In this document: piece after piece, positions 1 to 13,594 of the stretch | How the letters are laid out: each line of letters opens with the position of its first letter | Numbering within the stretch: position 1 is the first letter of the stretch | Source: Sipunculus nudus | Taxonomy: Eukaryota; Annelida; Sipuncula; Golfingiida; Sipunculidae | NCBI GenBank assembly: GCA_026874595.1 | Contig: CM049310.1 | Span: 48,309,058 to 48,373,057 of the forward strand | Length of the DNA: 64,000 nucleotides | Reading direction: 5' to 3' | Program-made: the position numbers and the translations under genes | The notes under the pieces: model-generated | What the model was told of the DNA's origin: nothing | Database searches by the model: none | The model's input: only the letters and a program-made list of their open reading frames with translations

Positions 1-947
1 GAAAACGGAATTAAATAACGGACTACGAACTGGAGAGTCAAGAGGTACTGGAATAATGCTGGCCTATATATGACAGGCTCCCGTTACATGTCTGTTATAT
101 ACTTATTGATTAAATCATTCTTCCACTGGTCGACATTGCTTACCTCAGCACTTCACCGGTAGCGATTCCCTTTGCCCTCGATGCAACGAATCATATGCAT
201 ACAAGAATAAAATAGACATTGGAACGTCTATTTACATATCTGTTCTGCAAAACAATGGATTATAATATTTAGTATAATGAATATGATAAAACACATCCTG
301 AAAATGTACCAACCATGAAATTCCTTTACTACACCGTATAAGACCTTGCCTAAATTAAACCATATGGAAATAAAGGTCTACATAACGAAAGGAGCCGCAT
401 TTCCTTCAGTTTATTATCACAGCTGACCATTTGGTTTGTGGCCCAAATTGCTCGTATCCTATACACCCCTCTCTCGATGTACCTCGTTCACCCTTATATC
501 ATCGGACTAAAAGCTCGTACGGGTGTATAATGCAGAGACAGTCTGCACTGATAAGCAACAGATGCCCGTGTGCAGCTACGCGTACATTTTGTATGGCACG
601 CGCAGATGCTATACAGGATTAAGGTGTTACAGATTATTGCCTGCACGTGTATGCATGAAGTATATGTCATATGGATATACACTTATTTGTGTTTGTAGGC
701 CACCCTTACCAAAGCCATAGCAGATAAAGGAGATATCACATATACAGAGATCTTGATATAGAGGAGCTGAGTGAACATATTTAAAATCAGATATATATTA
801 AAAGGATATAAACGATCCATGTTGCTGTTATCATCTTGTCCGAAAAGTAGATCAATCTATCTGTCTATCTGTCTATCTATCTACCCCCACAAAACCCACA
901 CACAATGAAAACCAAGTTCTTTAATTTTGCATTTATTTTTTGTTTTG

Positions 948-948
948 T

Positions 949-980
<32 letters not shown>

Positions 981-1034
981 CACATATATATATAAATGGG
1001 AAATATATAGATATAATGAGGGATGTTACTTACA

Positions 1035-1085
<51 letters not shown>
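948..1085. repeat. (TA)n microsatellites
   Basis: There are two long TA tracts (about 948-977 and 1038-1085) separated by a short AT-rich spacer. The apparent Ile/Tyr-repeat ORFs here are translations of the repeat. Confidence 0.95.
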
Positions 1086-1090
<5 letters not shown>

Positions 1091-4070
1091 CCCCTGGCCA
1101 ACAAGTTTGCCTGATGACATGAAGTTCCGCATGGCAGATCTCTTTTTATCTCTTGAGAAAAGATGAGATCAATGGCAGAAGAAGATGGATTCTGGTGAGC
1201 TCCACAGAGACATATACATTCAAAGAGTCTTTGTTGTTGCCGTCATAACCCTACTGCTGTTGTCTGCATGTGTGACGTTCGAGAATGGACTCTACCCTGG
1301 CTACGTTTGAGCTATGACTCACGCGTGTTTTGGCTATAAGATCCTGTCCAGATATGGGGTTTCCCGGCACCTGATAGCTTCTACTTATATATGGGATGCT
1401 GCTAATTCATCAACGACAGTACCCACATTCAGGTCCACCACGGCAATTAGTCATTTCCTCTTATCTTATTAATCTCCTGGGGACTTTTTTTATGATCCCA
1501 TTTGTGCAGGTGTCACGATTACTATGCACTGTTTTTGCTATATGACCCCTCACCGCCCGTCTTATGTTCAAACGATAAATCGGCTATTCGATATCTATTT
1601 TTATCAGAGAACGTTGTATTCAGTGGTCTCTTCGCAACAGATAGAATAGCAGACTTAGGCAAAAAAGGTTTGGTTCTCAGGCAATTTTTTCAAAGATCAA
1701 TGGGGGCGGGCGTTTTAATTTGTACTTTTTTATTTTTTATGTTTCGATATAAATGTCAAATGATAAGAAAAAGCATTTCATAACAGTTTTTTTAACATAA
1801 CAGGGAATTTTTATGAAAATTGTATGATTTATATTCTTGAAAGAAATGTCCGAGCGGCTGGAGCTATAAATTGGTAAGTTTCTGTTGAAAAGCATACTAA
1901 AAATGTTTGATGCCGGGGTTTAAAATTGACGCGGGCGTTGCATGAGAACCATACTTTTTTTTTCTTAGATTGGCAATGTTTGCCATACACCATATGGCCA
2001 GCTTAAAGGGCTCAGTATTGGTAACTGTTGAACATGATTATTATATATAGATATATGTTGGATAAAGCTCTTTCAAAAACTATATGTTTTTGTTCCCAAA
2101 ATTTGTTTGAACTGCCGTGCGCAAGTTTCATGCGTATCTGTTTAAAAATAACAAGGAACACAATTGATTTTTACAAATTTTGCTAACACGGATAGTGACC
2201 GAATGGTAAAATATCCGTACTGATCACAATTAAATCTGTACTGATCCCACCAGGTCACACTTCGCATCAACAGTCAACAAATGTTATAACTGTTAAAATT
2301 AATGTGCCCTACCATATATGCCTTATGAAATACCAATACGGAATGCGATTTGTCAAGCTAATCACCAGCTTTTCCAGCCATACATTTCTTTGGAAACATG
2401 TATAGGTGGATTCAAGATCCAAGACTATAATCTGAAAACCTTTAGAAAAACGTACAAGTCCGAAAAGGGATGGGAAATCTTGATGGCAAAAATTGCTTTA
2501 AAACCCTTAAAAATGAGCGTTGGCTTAAAGGCGCCGGGGGTTGGGGTCCAAATCATCTACACCCCTCAGCTAGATTCGCTTCAGGAAAATGTATATATAC
2601 GTGTTTGCTGGTATTGGCTGTATAGGGCATAGAAGCACCTGTTGGGGTGAGTAGGCACTTCCTTTTGCTGGTGGTCAGTCATCCGGCAGACCACCCAATC
2701 TACGCATACTTACTGTAACGTAGTACTTGTGGTGGTCAGGCTGGAAAATTGCAGCTCATCTCTGCATTGGTGATACTGAGTACATGAGTCACTTTCATAC
2801 CTCACATGTAAAGCGTATATATTATGCCATGCATATCCCGTTCTTGTTAATACCAAGCTTAGTTAAGTGAGCTGAACACAAAATTGTATAGTGATAAAAG
2901 TGGTATAGGAATTAGTTTTCAAATCATAACCGTTGATTGAAAATAAAAACAATCGATGATCGATTATAAATTGATTATTTTATGTATTTTCTATATTACC
3001 TTGAAATCTATTGCATACAAGTACCTAAAATATTGACTCCAGTATATAGTCTGAAGTATATGTACTTCGGTAATCACAATGAAACCATCAACACGCCTGC
3101 ATCCAAGGTCGACTTGCCGTCGGACGATTATTTTCTGCATGTGCAAGTTTCCGTTGTGACGCTGTTCGTTACCTTACCATTTTGATGCTGTTCGTATATC
3201 TCTGACAAAATTAGATTCTTTGCATGTGCATATATTATCGTCTTAATCGATTATGAAGAAGAAAAAACGCAATCAATTTAGTAAATTATTTAAAAAAAGA
3301 ACAATCATCGATTTAATCGATTTATCGGCACACCACATCCATGCGGATCCATGAAAGTTTGCAAGAGGATCGAAAGGACCATATGCGATTACCGATCGAT
3401 CTTACATTGAAAATCGATAACAAGTGTAAATACATGAGAGCAATCCGTTTTATTCTTAGATTTTTCTTTATTTTCATATAACGAAATATATCGAAACAAA
3501 GAATAAAAAGGCACGTCAAGACAATTCATAGCAAGTCATATGCTGGTGAGAGATGTAGCCGTTTTGGTGATTCATAAAAAAATGCACGTTTACTATTAAA
3601 TAAAATACACCTTCGTCATAACAGATATCATTAAACACTAAATTTAAGTAATAGGCATGTGCCGATTATCACCACTAACATTTTCCAGGATACTCATTCC
3701 TAATAATATCGATATACTTGTTCCAACCCGTGCTTATAATCGATAATACCATGTCTTCCTGCAGCTATAGCCCGAACTATATATACCGAACTTTCTACAA
3801 GCTTTTTGTTACTGACAAATTAAAATTTAAACTTTGGGTGCAACTGAAAAATTAATCAGCATTTTTTAGTGACGATAAAAGTTGTCAGGTTGTTCTAAAT
3901 GAAATTAAATTTGTCAAATATATCTTTATATTAAGTTTGCAATGTCCAGTATGCTCTTTTATTGCATAATTTGCAGTATACATTTAATATATTCATTTGG
4001 TGTCAATTCATTTTTAACAAATTTGAAAATTTTTGCCATGGGTTGTATGCATGCATGTGTTTTAACAAAG

Positions 4071-4110
<40 letters not shown>

Positions 4111-4118
4111 AGCTGTAC

Positions 4119-4152
<34 letters not shown>
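4071..4152. repeat. (GA)n followed by (TA)n microsatellite
   Basis: A GA tract of about 35 bases is followed after a short spacer by a TA tract. Similar compound repeats occur near 7027-7087. Confidence 0.95.
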
Positions 4153-4153
<1 letters not shown>

Positions 4154-5353
4154 TGTATATGTGTACATGACATGCAGAAATGCAGACTGGCAATGGGATG
4201 GACCAAGGCATTAAAATAAAATAGCAACTTATTGATATGGTTATTTGATGACATGTGTAAAAAGTGGAAACCCCAGTATATATAACCTGTACGTGTATAG
4301 TAAGAAACCAATGAGTAACCGTACAGTATCCAGCAGGAATATGAACTGACCTGTGGTCGTCGGGGTAACTAACAACAAGAGATCAAATGACGGAAATAAA
4401 TGTAACGGAACAGAGGAAATGATACTGTCTAGTCCACGCAGCTGTTTGGTTCGGCATCCCCACTTGCGTCACCGGTATTTCAGAGTTCCCCCGCTCATTG
4501 GCTTATGAATAACAAATTTCCACGGTCAAATACTTGTTCCGGTGATATAGAAATTTTAGATACAAACATTGACATTGATTTTAAAAAAAATTCTAAAGCA
4601 AATTTGATAAGTTAGATCAAAGGATATGTGTACAAACTTAATGCTACACGTTAAACATAAAACTGTATATAGGGATGCATAAACACACACGAGCCAAAAC
4701 AAAAACAAAAAAATAATATCTATCACTTTCTCGTTTTCGCTATATCATATTATAACATGCACACTAAAAAAGGATAGACAATTTGAGACAGAATCATTAC
4801 AAAAACATTTACTCAAAAACAAACCCCAGTTAACGCAGATGCGTGGACCACAACAGTGCATGGGACAATTGCGGGATATATAAAGACCCATTGTCCAAGC
4901 GTCAATTTCGTTCCAATTCAGCTTTTTTAGCGTGTGGATGGTAACCATCTCTCTCGGACTGCATGTATGATTGTCTCAATCATTAGGGTATATCCGTTCA
5001 TCCAGAGTCGTATGTGCGTTTATGTGTTTGTTCACGACATAACTCACGCAGTCATGAACGGAATCTCGTGAAATTTTCAGGGCATTTCGAGAATGCATGG
5101 ACCAATGAAGAATAAATTAAATTTCTATGTGGAGCCTTCTTATTCAGGATCGTCATCAAGGAATATTCACAAATGTACAGTCACATATACCCGAATTAAC
5201 CTGAGTATATGGGCCGAATAAGTGAAGCATCCCAATCAATAGTTCAATCAAACGGAAGTATAAAATTTAAAATATGCCTATATAATTACATATAATAACA
5301 TTAGGACCGAGCCACGTGATCCCAGGGCACTGCCTTTACGTTTACCAGCGTGT

Positions 5354-5749
5354 AGGGGCGTCAATACAGGGGGTGCGTTTGGGGAGGTGGGGGGGGGGGT
5401 GTGGGCGGGGTGGTGGGGGGGGGGGGGGGGGAGTGGGGCGGGGTTGTGGGGGGGGGGGGGGAATGTGGGAGGCGGTATACCCCCTTTTCAGCAGTGGGTG
5501 AAGGTTAATATAATTATCCCCTGCTATTCAGGGGATGATTATAATAATTAATATATTAATAATTAGAATAACATATTTTTGTTTCATTTTTGAGTTTACT
5601 ATAAAATATCATAAAATCAAAACCTTATTTAGAAGTAATCAACGAGAAATACAATAACTTAATTCCACAACCTTTTGGATTAATTACAAATTAAAGGACT
5701 GTTATACAGAGAATTTGTCCCCCCCTCCTCCTATAACTCTCTCTCTCTT

Positions 5750-5800
<51 letters not shown>

Positions 5801-5900
5801 CTCATTTTTCATATGTTTATAAGAATAGTTGTCCCAACTTTGATCACCCTCCCATTCCTATTCCCCCCCCCACCACCCTTTAAGATGAATTGACGTCACT
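5354..5900. mobile_element. Short inverted-repeat element, copy 1 (MITE-like)
   Basis: It begins AGGGGCGTCAATACAGG and ends near AATTGACGTCACT, so the ends are imperfect inverted repeats. The interior holds poly-G runs (about 5390-5461), a CT microsatellite (about 5740-5797) and C-rich tracts. A second copy lies at about 23587-23962 with the same ends and similar internal phrases (the ACTATGAAATAT-type and AAACCTTATTTAGAA-type strings). It has no coding capacity, so it is probably non-autonomous. Confidence 0.55.
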
Positions 5901-7026
5901 GCGAGCGTGAATACCAGTTGGGGATTGAGTGCAGGTATAATTAATATAGTTAAAAGCTGGTATACAGCCTGATGTTTAAACTGTTGATAATCAGATGATG
6001 AGCGGGATGAGAGGAACGTGGGCGGCTGTCAGGCTGGTCTGTAACAGGATATGTGTAGAGCATATTAACGTGTGCAGTCCTCAAATATCAAGCAGACACA
6101 CTGGAACAGTAGCAGAACTAAGCACAGTATATACCAGTGTGACAACCGCAGTGGTTATATGGTACAGTGTGTACACCATATATCTAAACGCAAAAAGAGT
6201 TTTCACATAGATAACTAGGATAATAGGCATACCATATCAGCTTTGGATTTATAGTTATTCCACGGTGTTACCCTTTCTGGATTGCCTTTGACGCCAGGCT
6301 GGTACCCACGCTCGGTAAGTTAAGCCAAACTTAGCATCCTTTGAAATACCGCTTGCAGTGAACATTAGGAAGATCAACGTGAAATGGTGACATTTAGTCA
6401 CAGTCACGCCTCAAACTACCCACAGAAACTCATAAAATTACAGTTGCCATATTTGGACAGGATTATCTGTATAGACGGTATACTATATCCTCTTTTATTC
6501 ACATAGTTGAAACTATAAAAATACATTGGAACATTGAATGACAGTAAACACAACAAGAGTCATAAATGTAAAATCTTCAAATGTATACAATAAACATAAG
6601 TTAAGAACTCTGATGGTGGTAACTCCTTATATCCTACAGCGGTTATGGTTAAATTAACCGTATGTGGTTATCACATCATTATTTTTTCCTCGTACGGTTT
6701 AGTCAGAGTCCATACAAAATATAACAGTGGAGTACAATGTTTGTAATGTTTTCATTAACATTACATTTTATCTTTGCTAATCTAAATAGTGTTGCCAAAT
6801 AACTTTTCCTCCTTTCTCATCGCTGTACTACTATAGTACATGTTTTTTCGCCTATCGTCCCCTGTATATTATGACCACCAATTGTTGTAGTATATAAACA
6901 GTCGGGAAATCTGATCATTGCAAAATCATTTGCGAATTGATCCTAGGACAAAATTACTTGATCGATTAATCGATGAGATAGGAGCATGCTGGACCATCAT
7001 TTTGCTTAATGGACAGTCTGTCTGTC

Positions 7027-7032
7027 TGTTTG

Positions 7033-7087
<55 letters not shown>
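7027..7087. repeat. (TC)n(TA)n compound microsatellite
   Basis: A CT tract runs directly into a TA tract. A pure G run of about 17 bases follows further on (about 7431-7447). Confidence 0.95.
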
Positions 7088-7091
<4 letters not shown>

Positions 7092-9309
7092 CATGTACAT
7101 ATACGGGTATAATAAAATGTTTTGGAGATATCAGCCTCATGGCGGTGGTTCTTATCTAGATAACAGTTGTTTGTGGCAGGGTGATGTAGTCACTGAGTCA
7201 GCAGAGTTGGGGATGCTGGGTATCCGTGTAGCTATAAAAAGTGGAAACCCCAGCTGGGAATTCCATGGCGACAGACCCGTATCAGGTACTAGGTTGTTTA
7301 AGTTACCCTCACCGTCGAGTCGTTAAGTAAAGCTCACAAGCAACCGTGTTTGCTTATTTGTAAGAAACTCTTGTCTTTGTGTGATTCTACGCAAATAAAA
7401 ACAGCGTCTCTGCGCAGCCAGCTGCCGCGGGGGGGGGGGGGGGGGGGCGAGTGGTTAACCATCTGGCCTATATTCCACATTCCTGATGTCGCATCCTTCC
7501 TCCCGTATGAGAGGAACATATGAGTAACACACCGTCCTGCTCACGTTGTTAGTGGTCTCACGTGTGCATGCAGTTATGTCCAAATTGGAAGAAACACACG
7601 GAGCACCACAAACACAGAACACTTTATAAACAACACCACAATAAAAAATTATCTAGATACCTGGACCTTGTTAAATGCAGAATCACTGACATTTTCCTTA
7701 CAGGGGCCAATTCAAACAGCAGACATGTTTAATCCATATGGAAGATACTGTATAATGTATTTGTCAATATTTCGTTCTCAAGCGTTTGCTTACTCCTGTA
7801 CACAAGTGGAAATAGACTTGCACCCTGCGCGATCTGTGGCGCAAAATATAAACATAGCTCACACGCCACCTGGTGTATCGACCACGCAACTTCACGAATC
7901 AAGATTTTCAAGCCGATGTTTCTTCAGTGCTTCTTCTTTCATGGTTCTCCTCCTTGTTTTGGAGATGTCGCGCATGCGCAAGATCGGACCTATGGTTACG
8001 CAGTCTTTCATAATACATAGACACACATGGGCTGTGTTTACTCACACACAGAACCATAACAACGTATAAAGCAGGTGAACAGAGTGCTGAAAGTCCGTGT
8101 GCCTGAATGTTTTTGCAGGGAAAACGTTATATTTATAGCGAAAATGAACAAATAGCTTGATATAATACACATATTATTGCAAAGGGTTATGCGGCTTTAA
8201 ATGAAGGGCGATATGACATATATAATCACGCCCCTTTATATACTCACGATCGATAAACCGGGTTAAACCATCCTTCAGGCGCCGACCCTTTCCGAAACGA
8301 CTATTAAAATTAATATATGTACAATATTGCCGGAAAAGGCTGTTTTCCCACGGAACCAGGTACTGGGCTCTAGTAATTGGGCATTAGGAAACAAAGGCAC
8401 AAATACTGAAGGCTTCGGAGTTGCGACTCTAATAATATTTTTTGGCAGTCTTGGGTTAGGAAAGCACACTGCCCAGCGCTCCGTTACTGACCATGAACTT
8501 CTAAATCCTTTGCTGATGACCTACCTACTTTCCTTTATTAATAATCCTTTATTAATAAGCGTTTATCTGTGTCCTTCTTACGTAGAACCTGGTTATTCCA
8601 ATATTTTGTTCCAAAATAGGGTTATTCCTGTAGAACAGCAGTCAATTAATTATTAAACGTTGTTTTATCTCTTAAAGTGAAACATTTCATGAGGGCTAAT
8701 ATATTTCCTGGGAGATTACTGACGGAGTAAATTAATTTTTGTGGCCGGCAGTCTGGCCATATGGAGCTTGTCCGAAAGTAAGTGGTCTTTGTTGCGTGAC
8801 GCCGGTCCTGATGAGTGCACCGGTTGACCCCGTACTGATGGCGGTCTGTTTGATTTGTAGTGACGTATAGGCCAGTGTTTATTTATGGCTTCATCTTGCT
8901 TTTAAGCAAACTTTAGGTCAAGCAAACGTATTCCAAATCTCATTATAATACCATATAACACACTTACCTGTCACAACTAATTACGTCATTAATAGTAATA
9001 TTAACTTTGCAGAAACTAAATCCAATTCCTTGAAGAATTGATTTTTTCCCCATATAAATCACAAGGATGTGTGATATGTAAAAAAAGCTATTGGCACATC
9101 TATGAGCACAGTCAAGACGGCAGTGACCCAGTCACAATGAAAACCCGGTGACTATATCGAGGTCTATATCTAGGACACTGCATGTCGGCTCAAAATTTCC
9201 AGGATAGATTAAACACCACATGCATATATTGCTAGATTTAGGCATAACTAAACTTTGTCCGTGACGTCACACTTTGCACCAGCCAATCACATCAGCCTGT
9301 TCTATTTGC

Positions 9310-9620
9310 CGATGAGGTAATGTTTTCATGTGTGTCTGTTTGTTGGTTTGTTTGTTAGTATGATTGTGCAAAAACAGCAGAACCGCTCCCCAGAAATTTA
9401 TAGGAGGGTTAGGACATGGGTCAATTAAGACCCCGTTATATTTTGGTAAAGTACTGGATAAAACAACTATGCTATACAGTAGTATTGTTTTACGTAGGTG
9501 GGTTATGCGCTCTGCTGACTGCCAATTTTTGCATTTTCACACTTTAATAACTGCAATTTTTACAGTTACTGCGTGTCTGAGATTGTGTTTCATAGTAGGG
9601 GATGGACATGTGTGATATTG
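9310..9620. repeat. Dispersed-repeat fragment
   Basis: TGTCTGTTTGTTGG-type sequence is followed by a GCAAAAACAGCAGAACC-type string. This resembles the degenerate 3' part of widespread invertebrate repeats that begin with CTGT/TTGT runs. No ORF is present. The assignment rests on general resemblance only. Confidence 0.3.
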
Positions 9621-9974
9621 ATATCATAACCTGACATGATGATTAATATAAAATCCATTGCTATCCCACGCGCGTTTTGCCGGATGTCATGAAGGGTCCG
9701 TAAACCGTGTCACTTTCCCTATGTTATATTATTAGGATTTTTCCACTATAAAAGGTAGAGGAAAAAGTAATAAATATTGTACATATCCTTCTTTTATCTT
9801 TCACGTATAGTTGTTTTTACATCTCCGCTGTTCTGATCCTGTAACTCAGATTTTCATACGGATTGATTCTTTACTTAATTCGGCATTATATTTTATATAA
9901 TATTGTATAGTATGTACTATATATGATTACAATAAACATTTTGCATTGCAGTATATTCTAGTAGTGTGTGATGT

Positions 9975-10113
9975 AATAATATTATTAATAATAACAACAA
10001 CAATAATATTATTATTATTATTATAATTATTATTATTATCATCATCGTCACCATTACAATTATTATAAATGATCAGAATAATGATGATAAAAATAATTAA
10101 AAATAATGATGAT
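9975..10113. repeat. (ATT)n/(GAT)n trinucleotide-rich tract
   Basis: It is an imperfect ATT/AAT tract grading into GAT/ATG repeats. The Asn/Asp-rich ORFs on either strand are translations of this repeat. Confidence 0.9.
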
Positions 10114-10126
10114 GATATGCATAATG

Positions 10127-10157
10127 CCTGCAATGTTCAATTATTCATTGTCTATTG

Positions 10158-10210
<53 letters not shown>

Positions 10211-10265
10211 CATTGTTCAATTATTCATTGTCTATTGTTATATATATATATTTATATTTATATAC
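10127..10265. repeat. Tandem duplication around (TA)n
   Basis: The phrase TTCAATTATTCATTGTCTAT followed by TA repeats occurs twice (about 10136 and 10216), so this is a local duplication of a unique segment plus microsatellite. Confidence 0.85.
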
Positions 10266-12632
10266 ACACACAAACGCGCATTAAGGTTTTTCTACATACG
10301 TATAATTATAACATTACAACTATTAAGTAATATGGTGTCACTCGTGTAAGTTTTCCCAGGGTTGGTGTAAACTGCTCGTAGCCCTTACATTCTAATTTCG
10401 GAGCCTAAAGAGTGCAATTACCATATTATGCAAGCATATAATAATATCATACTTATAAGTTAACTTAAATAAACAGGAATAATAAAACATAACCACAATT
10501 ACATGTAACTTAAATATCCTTTTTGTAAATAATAACATAGATTCCTCTTCCTGGTGGGTTGAGATACGCTTTTATTGTGTGAATCAGTTTCTATTCAGAA
10601 GAGTCGGATTTCCATGTTCTTGTTTATAAAAATATATGGACGCACTGCACGGATTATATAATTAGTGTAATCGTGAAATATTTATTATTACTCAATTTGT
10701 GATTCCTGGCCGATTCGTGAAGAAATCAAATGTTCACACTTATTAATTATGATGATTACAAATAACGACATATAATGTTTGTATAACATTGTATGACCGT
10801 TATAATGTAAAAAGCGCCCATTGCTATGCTTGACATTGAAGCACGTCACTCCCTCCCAGTCCGCTCCCCGTGTATATACAGTTCTAACAATGACGTAGTG
10901 CTACATATATCTTGTTAATTATACCTCGGCGCTAGGTTTGGGAAGGGGGGGGGGGAACATATATTTATCGCTTTGTTGTTCGGTTTATCTTTTGCGACTT
11001 AAAGAAGCATTCTCTCATAAAAATCGGTTGTACCCATCACGTGCATGTTTTTTCATCTTATTTAGTTCACACCCTCTTGTAAACCTCATATCTGAAATAT
11101 TAATCATGACGGTTCAACCTGAATGCTATTTTCATAACCCGGTGTGGCAACAGGATAAGTTGTTTCGGTATAATACGTCGTCATTTTCAACGGCTATTTC
11201 GTCATTTTCAAGCGCGTTTCTATGAGCCGACGTAGCTGAGGTGATAGTGTGTATGTAAACAACAGATTATTTGCGTCCGACACACATCATACAACACCCG
11301 TTCATTATTTGGCCAGTTGAGCACCTGGGGCTAAAAGAGGTTGGGCGAAGGGATTGTTTCTAAGAACCCAAGCGTTTTGTTACAGCATTCTTTTGTTAGT
11401 AAATCTTTACAAAACTAGATTTAACGTAAAAAATCAGAACATAGCTTGATGGAATTTATGAAGGGTCAGGGTAATACCAAATAAACAATCTTTTAACTTT
11501 TTGCGACAATCTGAATCATAATATTATATTTTAACTCAAATGATTTCTTTTCCATCGTGGGACCATTCCTTTGTATTAGGGGCTGGCGTTCTTCTAGAGC
11601 TAAACTGTGTATACCGAGACACTGAGTACACAGGAACATGCACGGGAACGCCAACCTATATAGCTAACATAACATGCGGGTATATGTAGGTAAATTCAGA
11701 CTACAGTTCCAGTATATAATTATAGTATATTTAACAATGGTGCAGATCATTCAGTTCAATCACACAACAAACCAACTTGGTAAATATACTGTGGTTTGCC
11801 TTTATATTCTCGAGGCAGAAATATCGCGATTTCGTTATTTTGAACGTTTCATTTTTAGCACCACAGACTATAAATTTAAGCCAGCAGTATTTGTATTTAT
11901 ATTAAATCCTGCAATACCAACTCGTTTCTGGTTCAATTGTTGAATTCTGTCACGTCGGTATATCCCTTGTAATCACCGCGTGATTTACAATAATTAATGC
12001 TTCGATACCATGCACTGCAGATTATAGGTTGCTGATTAGGTTGTTTCAAGAAGTGTGATAACAAACCCGCTCTTATTACTCTAAGTTGATGTGGCATCTT
12101 ATTCCCGAGGTTTAGACGTTCGCGATGATTTCCTTATCACATAATTAAGTCTATTTGTTGCAGCCTGCATTATGCAACGATTGAAATTCGTTGGAAGGCA
12201 GACGGAGCAGACATTGGAGAAGCTAAATTGTGTTTCCCTCTTATGACACCTGTTTATAAAGTAAATATGTTGTAATAATCAGAGCAAGATCCATTGTTTG
12301 TAATCAATTATAACAATTCTCATAATTTCAAATGCACAAAACACAGCGTCTTTGTATGCTTTACCTGGGCTGTGAATTACCAAAATAACTTTGTCAATCT
12401 GGGTGACCGAACCCTCAAAACTATAACCATAGTTCAAATTTCCACGGCTTCGCCCAGCATTGTGATTGTATTGATATAGCAATGGCGATAATAGTAAAAC
12501 GATTTTGAGTACAGTTTTAAATTGGCTCCACTTTCTTAACTGGAACTTTTGCGCCTGCAGTTTGGGCCACCGTCACAAAACCACATAACCATTCTCTCAC
12601 CCCATTTAAAGAGAAATGCAAAATGATATGTG

Positions 12633-12636
<4 letters not shown>

Positions 12637-12689
<53 letters not shown>

Positions 12690-12700
12690 TATATTAATGT
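12637..12700. repeat. (TA)n microsatellite
   Basis: This is a long uninterrupted TA tract in the AT-rich intergenic region upstream of the adhesion gene. Confidence 0.95.
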
Positions 12701-13177
12701 GATATGGGGATAGTATTACCGGATCCTCCGCCATGTGATGTGATGCGCCTGGTAATGAGTTTGCATCATGTGAAATGGTGTAACTGTAAAGAGGAAGTAG
12801 ACTAAATATAAACTATTGTCATTCGAGGCATAAGCCGGCATCTTTAATTGCCAAATCAGCTGTGATAGCTTTATGTCCTTATAACCGGCGTGAGCTTTTA
12901 AATATCTGATATGTTAATAGATTATTTATTGTAAACAGGAATGATAACCAATTGACAATATAACGTGTATGTATTGGTAATGTATGTTGACCCTTACAGC
13001 TTAATTATATAAATACAGCCAAGAATAAGCAACCTGAAATAATCAACAATTGTTTATAATTATAATGTATCATGTACAATAATTATGATAAAGCTTTATA
13101 TCTTATAGGCAAAAATTCTGAACTACATATTTCAGTTTTACCAAACACCAACGGCACATCATTTAAATCCTGTAGTC

Positions 13178-13335
13178 TTTATATTTTTTTAGTCCGTCGT
13201 CTGTCGTCCTCTTTTGGATTTCTTGTGAACGCGATAACAATTTTTATCATGGAAACTTGATATATAAATTACTTGCACAAAATTATTGGACGAGTTGGAA
13301 AGATGTTGACCTTTATTTTCAAGATAAAATCAGTC
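13178..13335. repeat. Dispersed-repeat fragment
   Basis: GTCCGTCGTCTGTCGTCC followed by a GTGAACGCGATAAC-type string and ACTTGATATATAAATTACTTG resembles a repeat consensus common in molluscan and other invertebrate genomes. It ends about 190 bases before the first exon of the adhesion gene. The family is named from general resemblance only. Confidence 0.35.
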
Positions 13336-13521
13336 AAAATGTAATATTTTTGTGCACTTATAATTTGTTATGTTTTCTCAAACAAAATTCTAGGACCAGT
13401 TTGAAAACCGGTGAACTCGACCTGGATCCTAAATGTATCTTTATTTTTGGTTAATTTCACAGGTGGCAGGGACGACCCCGCGGACACATTCCAGCCCTAG
13501 ACAGGAGTAAATTCCATCACC

Positions 13522-13594
13522 ATGGCCGTCCAGCTGTCCGCCCTGCTTCTGATTCTTTACAGTATGATGTGTGACAACCGAGCGATCTCACAAA
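13522..13594 (+). CDS. L1CAM/neuroglian-like gene, exon 1 (signal peptide)
   Basis: The ATG follows a purine-poor but acceptable context (CACCATGG). The exon encodes 24 residues with a hydrophobic core (QLSALLLILYSMM), a typical secretory signal peptide, and ends at CAAA|GTAAGT, a strong splice donor, in phase 1. The next compatible exon is 4.4 kb downstream. That exon and its successors encode Ig-like half domains in the order seen in L1CAM, neuroglian and contactin-like adhesion proteins, so this is the probable translation start of the gene. Confidence 0.7.

Larger units (their letters stand above)
1..13521. other. Host non-coding region, no gene recognised
   Basis: This AT-rich stretch has stop codons throughout all frames. 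The short open frames in it are low-complexity, antisense to repeats, or lack start context and splice signals. I see microsatellites, homopolymer runs and several dispersed-repeat fragments, listed separately. Positions 2900-3750 hold many ATCGAT/TCGATT motifs in an AT-rich background without clear periodicity. A 17-base string (AAAAGTGGAAACCCCAG) occurs near 4258 and again near 7236, suggesting two fragments of one old dispersed repeat. The stretch is probably intergenic, or the 5' flank of the adhesion gene beginning at 13522. Confidence 0.6.

Noticed and set aside
2318-2632. 104-residue ORF
   Set aside because: No recognisable motif and no gene context in an AT-rich intergenic stretch.
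7668-8069. 133-residue ORF
   Set aside because: Composition is unremarkable, with no domain, splice signal or promoter; probably chance in non-coding DNA.
12168-12259. Possible extra exon (GTTGCAG acceptor, IEIRWKADGADIG peptide, donor AAA|GTAAAT)
   Set aside because: The peptide looks a little Ig-like, but it lies upstream of the signal-peptide exon, has no partner exon, and no Y-x-C strand.
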